Below are positions 29,754 to 33,349 of a DNA stretch of 33,349 bases, piece by piece. The notes under the pieces were generated by a model. It saw nothing but the letters and a program-made list of their open reading frames with translations, was not told the DNA's origin and did not search any database. The stretch's first letter is position 1. The number at the start of each line of letters is the position of its first letter. Source of the stretch: an uncultured Methanomethylovorans sp. (GTDB taxonomy: Archaea > Halobacteriota > Methanosarcinia > Methanosarcinales > Methanosarcinaceae); NCBI GenBank assembly GCA_937968035.1, contig CALBTS010000326.1, positions 1 to 33,349 on the forward strand, given 5' to 3'. The translations under genes and the position numbers were made by a program.

Positions 29754-29929
29754 AATACCTCCTCGATTATTTCAGGGGGATCGTCAGTTCCAATCCACCC
29801 CTTCATGAGGCCGATTTCAAACCAGTCGCTCTCGGTCAGAAAGACAGCGTTGCCGTCGTCATCAGTTATCGTGACTGTCTCATTTTCAGTTTCGCCGCTG
29901 TGCGTCCTGGTATTGAAAAATAGCCTCAC
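29744..29929 (-). CDS. Hypothetical protein, 61 residues
   Basis: Acidic small protein (ETVTITDDDGNAVFLTESDW, PPEIIEEVLWQ) overlapping both neighbours by a few bases in the late operon. It looks like a compact beta domain with a C-terminal helix. No family is recognised. Confidence 0.65.
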   Translation of the reverse strand: MRLFFNTRTHSGETENETVTITDDDGNAVFLTESDWFEIGLMKGWIGTDDPPEIIEEVLWQ

Positions 29930-30198
29930 TTTGCATCAATCCTTTTCCAGGAGATCACCGAGTCAGTGGCCCACTTGCCCGTTATACCGAACAGGAAGCC
30001 GCCGATGAATCCGCCTGGTATTGTTGTCGTTGAGGCGATCTGCAAAAGTTGGATGGCGGTCATGACGATAATCGGGATTAACTGGTTTAGGATATACCTC
30101 CAGTCAAAACCGATCCCGTCATTGGCCCGCAAATATCCAACAATAGTGTAGATCACGCCCCCCAAAACAACCCCTGCAATTGTTAGGTAATCTATCAT
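29926..30198 (-). CDS. Membrane protein, holin-like candidate, 90 residues
   Basis: Three hydrophobic segments (LTIAGVVLGGVIYTIVGYL, LIPIIVMTAIQLLQIA, PGGFIGGFLFGITGKWA) and a charged C-terminus. It is the first gene of the late operon, with AGGTGA 6 bases before the ATG. Three-helix small proteins of this kind are often holins. Without an endolysin in view, an exit or membrane role is only a suggestion. Confidence 0.7.
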   Translation of the reverse strand: MIDYLTIAGVVLGGVIYTIVGYLRANDGIGFDWRYILNQLIPIIVMTAIQLLQIASTTTIPGGFIGGFLFGITGKWATDSVISWKRIDAK

Positions 30199-30215
30199 AT
30201 CGTTTCACCTGATAA

Positions 30216-30271
30216 CGTGGCTGGAAAATAATTCAGGAGGGGAATATACAAAACAACCAAAATCAGCCACG
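30216..30271 (-). promoter_or_regulatory. Stem in the late-operon leader
   Basis: CGTGGCTG (30216-30223) and CAGCCACG (30264-30271) are perfect 8-base inverted arms spanning most of the predicted leader between the promoter near 30296 and the first late gene. The loop contains CCCCTCC, which could mask a ribosome site. It may control late translation or protect the 5' end. Confidence 0.45.
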
Positions 30272-30290
30272 ATACTATGTTGTTCTTGGG

Positions 30291-30320
30291 GTTTATATAC
30301 CTTACGGTATAGGTAAGGTA
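30291..30320 (-). promoter_or_regulatory. Late promoter with palindromic operator
   Basis: TACCTTAC (30298-30305) and GTAAGGTA (30313-30320) form a perfect 8-base inverted repeat with a 7-base spacer. It overlaps the TATA element that reads GGTATATAAAC on the minus strand. Its inner part has TACGGTA, the motif found at the RHH control region. I infer the main late promoter, repressed by an RHH protein. A rightward TATA (TTTATATA) shares the same bases and could also serve the integrase. Confidence 0.6.
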
Positions 30321-30378
30321 TAAGCAGGATACAGGTATTTTAAAAAGAGTTAAATGGTTTTGTCACTATGTAGTTCTT

Positions 30379-30422
30379 GACTTGTAATCAGCAAGTCGGG
30401 GGTTCAAATCCCCCTCGGGGCT
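30379..30422 (+). other. attP: 3' half of tRNA-Thr(UGU)
   Basis: This piece reads from the anticodon arm to the discriminator base of a tRNA: anticodon loop CTTGTAA (anticodon TGT at 30383-30385), T-arm GGGGG TTCAAAT CCCCC, acceptor strand TCGGGGC. The matching 5' acceptor GCCCCGA is absent upstream, and the left anticodon stem no longer pairs fully, so it is not a complete gene. A tRNA 3' half next to an integrase is the classic attP. Integration would restore the host tRNA-Thr gene. Confidence 0.88.
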
Positions 30423-30440
30423 TTGTTTTTAATCTGCCAT

Positions 30441-30470
30441 TTTAAAGCTCTGTTTGGGATTTAAAGCTCT
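30441..30470 (+). repeat. 11-bp direct repeats before the integrase
   Basis: TTTAAAGCTCT occurs exactly at 30441-30451 and 30460-30470, 19 bases apart, between attP and the integrase start. They may be arm-type integrase or excisionase sites, or operators over a TTTAAA promoter for the integrase. Confidence 0.7.
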
Positions 30471-30500
30471 TAAAAGGATTTGTTTCAAAGGGGGTTTAAA

Positions 30501-31283
30501 ATGAGGGACAACGGCCTGCTGATTTTTGTCAGCAAATTCTTGATATCCAACGGCATGAAGAGGGAAACGGTAGAGCGGCTGCTTCGGAATATAAGCTATT
30601 TTATCGACAAAGGGGGCACAGACGACCCGACAGGATGGTTTATCAGCTTCATGGACAGGGACATTTCAAGCTCCTACAAATACCAAATGTATTATGCCGT
30701 CAAGTGGTACCTGAAGTTCAAGGGCGTTGATTGGGAGTTCAAGAGGCCCAAGCACCACAGGAACGTCAGGCAGAATCTATCAATCGAGAAGTGCGCCCTG
30801 CTCTTGAGGAACATCCAAGATCCTGAGCACAAGCTGATGGTCGAGACTGCGCTCTTGACAGGGCTCCGGCCAAACGAGCTCTTGTCCCTAAAATCAGGGG
30901 ACATTGACAACTACGACTCAGTTGTCAAGATCAGGAACACAAAGACCTACATGGACAGGGAAGTCCCCATTCCGAGAGAGTTATGCGCAAAGCTCCTGCT
31001 CTGGATTGAAAGCGGGAATATCACCGGCCTCATATTTCCTTACAGGCCCGACTGGTTCACAAGGATTGTCAGGAACGCAGGAAGGAAAGGGGGATTCAGG
31101 GCCACGCCTTATATGCTCCGGCACAGCTTTGCCACGATGTATGTCGAGAACGGGGGGAACATCCTGGCCTTAAAGAAGATCATGGGCCACTCGCAGCTGT
31201 CCACAACCGAGAGCTATGTCCACGAGAGCAAGGCCATGCTCCGAAGGGACTACGAGAAGGCCAAGCCGAGAATATTTGTTTAG
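30501..31283 (+). CDS. int: Tyrosine recombinase (integrase)
   Basis: Site-specific recombinase that integrates the virus at tRNA-Thr. ATG at 30501 has AAGGGGG 6 bases upstream; a TTG at 30480 would add seven residues without support. The product has 260 residues, with an N-terminal SAM-like core-binding domain and a C-terminal catalytic domain: R123 in LTGLRPNEL, lysine near 148, YMLRHSFAT with R207, H230 in KKIMGHSQL, and nucleophile Y239 in TTESYVHES. The first histidine of the usual HxxR is tyrosine here. The gene lies beside, not over, attP, so it stays intact in the provirus. Confidence 0.93.
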   Translation: MRDNGLLIFVSKFLISNGMKRETVERLLRNISYFIDKGGTDDPTGWFISFMDRDISSSYKYQMYYAVKWYLKFKGVDWEFKRPKHHRNVRQNLSIEKCALLLRNIQDPEHKLMVETALLTGLRPNELLSLKSGDIDNYDSVVKIRNTKTYMDREVPIPRELCAKLLLWIESGNITGLIFPYRPDWFTRIVRNAGRKGGFRATPYMLRHSFATMYVENGGNILALKKIMGHSQLSTTESYVHESKAMLRRDYEKAKPRIFV

Positions 31284-31284
31284 C

Positions 31285-31346
31285 TGTTAAAAGAAAGTGC
31301 CGTTTCGTTTAATAAGAAGTGGGAATGTTAAAAGATCGTTTAATAA
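31285..31346. repeat. Repeated motifs downstream of the integrase
   Basis: TGTTAAAAGA occurs at 31285-31294 and 31326-31335, and CGTTTAATAA at 31306-31315 and 31337-31346. They alternate, giving two imperfect tandem units. Iteron-like sets of this type are found at replication origins and at arm sites of integrases. No gene overlaps them. Confidence 0.65.
31303..31344. repeat. 42-bp dispersed repeat, copy 2
   Basis: Matches 24585-24626 at about 34 of 42 positions in the same orientation, including a TTTAA...GGGA...TTAAA core. It sits 20 bases past the integrase stop, within the repeat-rich gap. Confidence 0.65.
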
Positions 31347-31407
31347 ATGTTACATATGTTTAGTTTTTGAAACAGTGCTAATTGTCAGCGAGTGGTCAGG
31401 GGCGGTC

Positions 31408-31428
31408 CTGCTCATTGCCGGTGAGCAG
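31408..31428. repeat. GC-rich inverted repeat in the large gap
   Basis: CTGCTCA (31408-31414) and TGAGCAG (31422-31428) are a perfect 7-bp stem around TTGCCGG. The gap from 31284 to 31876 holds this stem, the repeats above, a rightward terminator, a 15-bp direct repeat and a leftward terminator, but no well-supported gene. It is the best origin candidate in the genome. Confidence 0.6.
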
Positions 31429-31440
31429 TTCCGTTAAACA

Positions 31441-31638
31441 GTGAATTGCTTATATATAATTCTTATTTTGACGGACTTGTTAATTTGTTTTGGCCTTGTT
31501 TATAAATGGCTTGTTAATAATCTCCTCATGTGGATAATCTTTCTCATGAGGGCAGAGCTTCTTGGATATCTTGCAGCTGCCATATTATCACCCGGCCCTC
31601 CTTCAACATTTAATCATCCTCCTGGAATTTGGCCCTAA
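31441..31638 (+). CDS. Possible small membrane protein
   Basis: A 65-codon open frame with hydrophobic segments (YIILILTDLLICFGLVYKWL, LMWIIFLM). Its GTG start has no ribosome site and overlaps a TATA-like CTTATATATAA, so a shorter form from an internal TTG is possible. Its stop coincides with a rightward terminator hairpin, which is the best argument for a transcript here. The proline-rich end looks uncoded. Weak call. Confidence 0.3.
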   Translation: MNCLYIILILTDLLICFGLVYKWLVNNLLMWIIFLMRAELLGYLAAAILSPGPPSTFNHPPGIWP

Positions 31639-31723
31639 AAATGGGCCTTTTTTTTAACCGATATTTCCACATGTCGATTTTAACGTTTTTTTGCCTTTGA
31701 AGATAACCTTTGGCCCTAAAAAT
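31628..31723. repeat. 15-bp direct repeat
   Basis: TTTGGCCCTAAAAAT occurs at 31628-31642 and again at 31709-31723. The first copy is half of the terminator stem; the second lacks the second arm and T-run. It may be a duplicated terminator fragment or a binding site. Confidence 0.7.
31631..31655 (+). terminator. Rightward intrinsic terminator
   Basis: GGCCC (31631-31635) and GGGCC (31643-31647) flank TAAAAAT and are followed by eight T. This is a standard stem plus T-run, ending rightward transcription from the integrase side before it meets the leftward early operon. Confidence 0.75.
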
Positions 31724-31819
31724 AGCTTTAAGATATTTGAGTTCCTGGGGAGTTTTAACTATGGATTATAGCCATTTTTTCTAAAAAGTGCTTTATGAGT
31801 CGATTACCCTACCCTAAAT

Positions 31820-31854
31820 AAAAAAATAATCCAAGGATCAGTTGTCCCAGGATT
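31820..31854 (-). terminator. Leftward terminator of the early operon
   Basis: On the minus strand AATCC and GGATT (31854-31850 and 31832-31828) form the outer stem, with GGA/TCC nested inside, then a run of seven T. It follows the last early gene (stop at 31877) and faces the rightward terminator about 165 bases away. Confidence 0.6.
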
Positions 31855-31876
31855 GAATTTCCTCTTTTCCTCTTTG

Positions 31877-32080
31877 TTATACCTTCGGATCATCTTTCGG
31901 ATTGCTTTTTTCATGTGTACCCGGCCCTGCTATTATAGGCAAGTTTAAAGTGATTCCCTTAAATTCAATGTCGATGGTGTCACCGTCTTTTGGTATGTCG
32001 AAACTTTGGGAATATTCAAAATTTACACATTTTATATTTATTACAAATCCTTTTCTTTTTCTGTTAAACATCATCCTCAC
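31877..32080 (-). CDS. Hypothetical protein, 64-67 residues, last early gene
   Basis: Basic N-terminus (FNRKRKGFVINIKCVNFEYS) and a beta-rich body with a charged tail (HEKSNPKDDPKV). GTG at 32080 and the ATGs at 32074/32071 lie inside the end of the upstream gene, and AGGTGAGG serves as ribosome site. No family is recognised. Confidence 0.6.
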   Translation of the reverse strand: MRMMFNRKRKGFVINIKCVNFEYSQSFDIPKDGDTIDIEFKGITLNLPIIAGPGTHEKSNPKDDPKV

Positions 32081-32432
32081 CTAAATTATCTGATTTAAAA
32101 TATCTTAAAATAAAATTAAATCGTAGGATCTCAATCGCTAGGTAAAAATCGTTTTTATGGATATCCAGAGTTATACTGAATATTGATTCCCGGTGTTTCT
32201 CTAGCCATGCATCTATGGACCAATTCTTAAAAACGTTTTTAATCCAGGGCCACGAAGATATCTTTTCAGGCTGTTTTGTTAAGTCCAGGCTTACTGTTAA
32301 AATGAGAGTTTCCCCTTTGAGTTCTTTATTCGGGGCAAATACATGACGGACAAGTAAATCCGATTTTGTGTCGGGCATTGGAGCATCATCCATTGTAAAA
32401 TTATAGGTTTCCCATTTTTCTTCTTCTGGCAT
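32064..32432 (-). CDS. Early-operon protein containing a tail-protein C-terminal motif
   Basis: A 122-residue protein. Residues about 7-55 (DDAPMPDTKSDLLVRHVFAP, then ETLILTVSLDLT) match the end of the tail protein at 12007 (DLLVHHVFPATINV, then DTLTLTITCTLS). The N-terminal GTDD part of that family is missing, and the C-terminal 65 residues (WSIDAWLEKHRESIFSITLD) are unrelated. ATG at 32432 has AAAGGAGG 6 bases before it. A recombination-made chimera or a decoy of a tail part are possible readings. Confidence 0.6.
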   Translation of the reverse strand: MPEEEKWETYNFTMDDAPMPDTKSDLLVRHVFAPNKELKGETLILTVSLDLTKQPEKISSWPWIKNVFKNWSIDAWLEKHRESIFSITLDIHKNDFYLAIEILRFNFILRYFKSDNLGEDDV

Positions 32433-32467
32433 GTTATTCCTCCTTTAAAAAAATAAAAAATTAAAAT

Positions 32468-32809
32468 TTAATCCAAGACTTTAAACTTTGAGTAGAGCGT
32501 TGTCCCCAGGTAGATTTCCTTCTTTCCCTGTGGTTGGAATCCTTTCACCCTGACCGAGATTTTCTTGTCTTTCACCTGGGGCCAGATTTGCTGCATCAGG
32601 CCGCATAAAAAGTTCCCGGATTCACCGTTCTTTCCAAGGTGATCTTTGAAGGTGATTATTTTAAAATTCCTTCCATCGGTCACTTTTACTGCGCATTGGG
32701 CCTTTTCGAATTCTGGATTGCCTGGCCTTAAAATTGGTCCTACGTCTTTCACGGTGGTCACGATGTTGATGTAGCCTTTGTCGCTCATCTTGAATTCTTC
32801 ATCTTTCAT
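32468..32809 (-). CDS. OB-fold nucleic-acid-binding protein
   Basis: A 113-residue protein with an RPA/SSB-like OB fold: GYINIVTTVKDVGPILRPG, a strand QCAVKVTDGRNFKIITFKD, then a closing KKISVRVKGFQPQGKKEIYL. ATG at 32809 is set by AAAGGAGG; an in-frame ATG eight codons later is possible. It is a second single-strand-binding candidate beside the RPA-like protein at 3221, at the distal end of the same early operon. Confidence 0.75.
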   Translation of the reverse strand: MKDEEFKMSDKGYINIVTTVKDVGPILRPGNPEFEKAQCAVKVTDGRNFKIITFKDHLGKNGESGNFLCGLMQQIWPQVKDKKISVRVKGFQPQGKKEIYLGTTLYSKFKVLD

Positions 32810-32823
32810 TTTTTAGCCTCCTT

Positions 32824-32967
32824 TTATTTAAAATATTTGTCTCTGTAGTTTGGACCAAAATAATATTCGTCATCAGCCTCCACCATTGAAAAAACAATCC
32901 AGACCAATAATGGCATTGCCACAACTCCAATTAGTATCAATGCTATTGGCAACACAAAAGGGCTCAT
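32824..32967 (-). CDS. Single-pass membrane microprotein, 47 residues
   Basis: MSPFVLPIALILIGVVAMPL then LVWIVFSMVEADDEYYFGP: one long or two short membrane helices and an acidic, tyrosine-rich end. ATG overlaps the upstream stop (ATGA), with GGAGGAGG before it. It is the second of two adjacent membrane microproteins in the early operon, so an early membrane or exclusion role is possible. Confidence 0.65.
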   Translation of the reverse strand: MSPFVLPIALILIGVVAMPLLVWIVFSMVEADDEYYFGPNYRDKYFK

Positions 32968-33101
32968 TTTTTAGCCTCCTCCACACACCCCCTCCATCTT
33001 TCATACATGGCGATCACCAAGATCCCCACGACAACGGCCAATACAAAAAGAAAAACATCCTCACCGTTCCTCAATATCCAGAGATATTCAATTGCTGTCA
33101 T
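32964..33101 (-). CDS. Single-pass membrane microprotein, 45 residues
   Basis: Begins MTAIEYLWILRNGEDVF, then a membrane helix (LFVLAVVVGILVIAMYERW) and a basic/acidic end (EEAKK). GGAGGTGAG lies 8 bases before the ATG. TGA overlaps the next ATG. Likely inserted in the host membrane; partner unknown. Confidence 0.65.
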   Translation of the reverse strand: MTAIEYLWILRNGEDVFLFVLAVVVGILVIAMYERWRGCVEEAKK

Positions 33102-33168
33102 CAGTTCTCACCTCCAAGATCTTGACAAGGCCGTTGCCATCCGATATAAAATACACTTTCGATTTCAT
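33088..33168 (-). CDS. 26-residue microprotein with strong ribosome site
   Basis: MKSKVYFISDGNGLVKIL then EVRTDDSN. The leader AAGGAGGTAGATCAAAATG is an excellent ribosome site. It overlaps the end of the junction-crossing ORF and the start of the 45-residue ORF in other frames. It is probably translated; it may be a real peptide or a coupling ORF. Confidence 0.5.
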   Translation of the reverse strand: MKSKVYFISDGNGLVKILEVRTDDSN

Positions 33169-33294
33169 TTTGATCTACCTCCTTAATCTTTTTTTGCGTA
33201 TAATTACTATTATGCGTAACCGATACACCACCCAAACAGGGCTGGTATGGTAAGCCATTTTTAAGATTTTCTACAGGGCCATAATAAAAAAGAA
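33101..33294 (-). CDS. ORF crossing the contig junction, C-terminal part
   Basis: Continuation of the ORF that starts at 217 on the same strand. The reading frame crosses from base 1 to base 33294 without a stop and ends TGA at 33103-33101, where the TGA overlaps the ATG of the next small ORF (TGATG). Its last third shares bases with a 26-residue ORF that has a much stronger ribosome site, so only one of the two may be real there. No function is recognised beyond the possible winged-helix segment near the join. Confidence 0.4.
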
Positions 33295-33349
33295 GTTTGA
33301 GTGAGTCAATACAAGGGGCAGAAAGAGCGTCACAGACCGACGATTTCGT
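33295..33349. repeat. Right copy of 55-bp terminal overlap
   Basis: Exact duplicate of bases 1-55. It should be trimmed when the genome is circularised. It carries no gene of its own beyond what is described for the left end. Confidence 0.9.

Noticed and set aside
30340..30425. Complete tRNA-Thr gene
   Set aside because: Only the 3' half is present: no matching 5' acceptor strand or D-arm, and the left anticodon stem has a mismatch. It is better explained as attP.

Overview
This window is most likely the complete, circular genome of a temperate tailed virus of an archaeon. Bases 1-55 recur exactly as 33295-33349. That is what a circular assembly with a 55-base overlap gives, so the unique genome is about 33,294 bp. 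Archaeal signs are BRE/TATA-like promoters about 30 bases before start codons that lack a Shine-Dalgarno site (leaderless style), an RPA-like single-strand binding protein with the archaeal N-terminal helical motif, a second OB-fold protein, AGG/AGA-rich arginine usage and many small zinc ribbons. Genes are packed tightly, with ATGA/TAATG junctions, frequent TTG/GTG starts and strong GGAGGTGA-type ribosome sites. The virus family is Caudoviricetes-like and probably siphovirus-like: HK97-type head genes, a tape measure and a tube protein, but no recognisable sheath. I cannot name the host. No endolysin or pseudomurein endopeptidase was recognised.

Layout. Rightward genes are few: a ribbon-helix-helix (RHH) regulator (5339), a lipoprotein (5739) and a tyrosine integrase (30501). 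Everything else is leftward. The early/replication operon starts at a leaderless promoter near 5245. It runs through an RHH regulator, a RecA-like ATPase, an RPA-like protein, a PD-(D/E)xK-type nuclease, a winged-helix protein and a primase-helicase, crosses the contig junction, and continues through microproteins and an OB-fold protein to about 31877. The late operon runs from about 30198 down to 6186. It holds membrane and zinc-ribbon small genes, a metallophosphoesterase, a probable TerS, a terminase ATPase and nuclease split by a 33-residue membrane microprotein, a portal-MuF fusion, gp10, protease/scaffold, capsid, three paralogous small proteins, connectors, tail tube, tape measure, a large hub/receptor protein and a collar-domain fibre.

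Lysogeny. The 3' half of a tRNA-Thr(UGU) gene lies just before the integrase and is very probably attP. Two divergent, similar RHH regulators share operator-like sequences and probably form the lysogeny switch. A third copy of the TACGGTA motif lies at the late promoter near 30300 and a fourth before the lipoprotein, which looks like a lysogenic conversion gene.

Most unusual points: the split terminase with an in-between membrane microprotein; a nuclease whose only upstream start candidate is ATT, behind a hairpin with the stop codon of the gene before; an ORF hidden by the linear contig ends; a protease gene with a nested scaffold start; zinc ribbons inside the portal; a cluster of zinc-ribbon microproteins; and a tail-protein fragment in the early operon.
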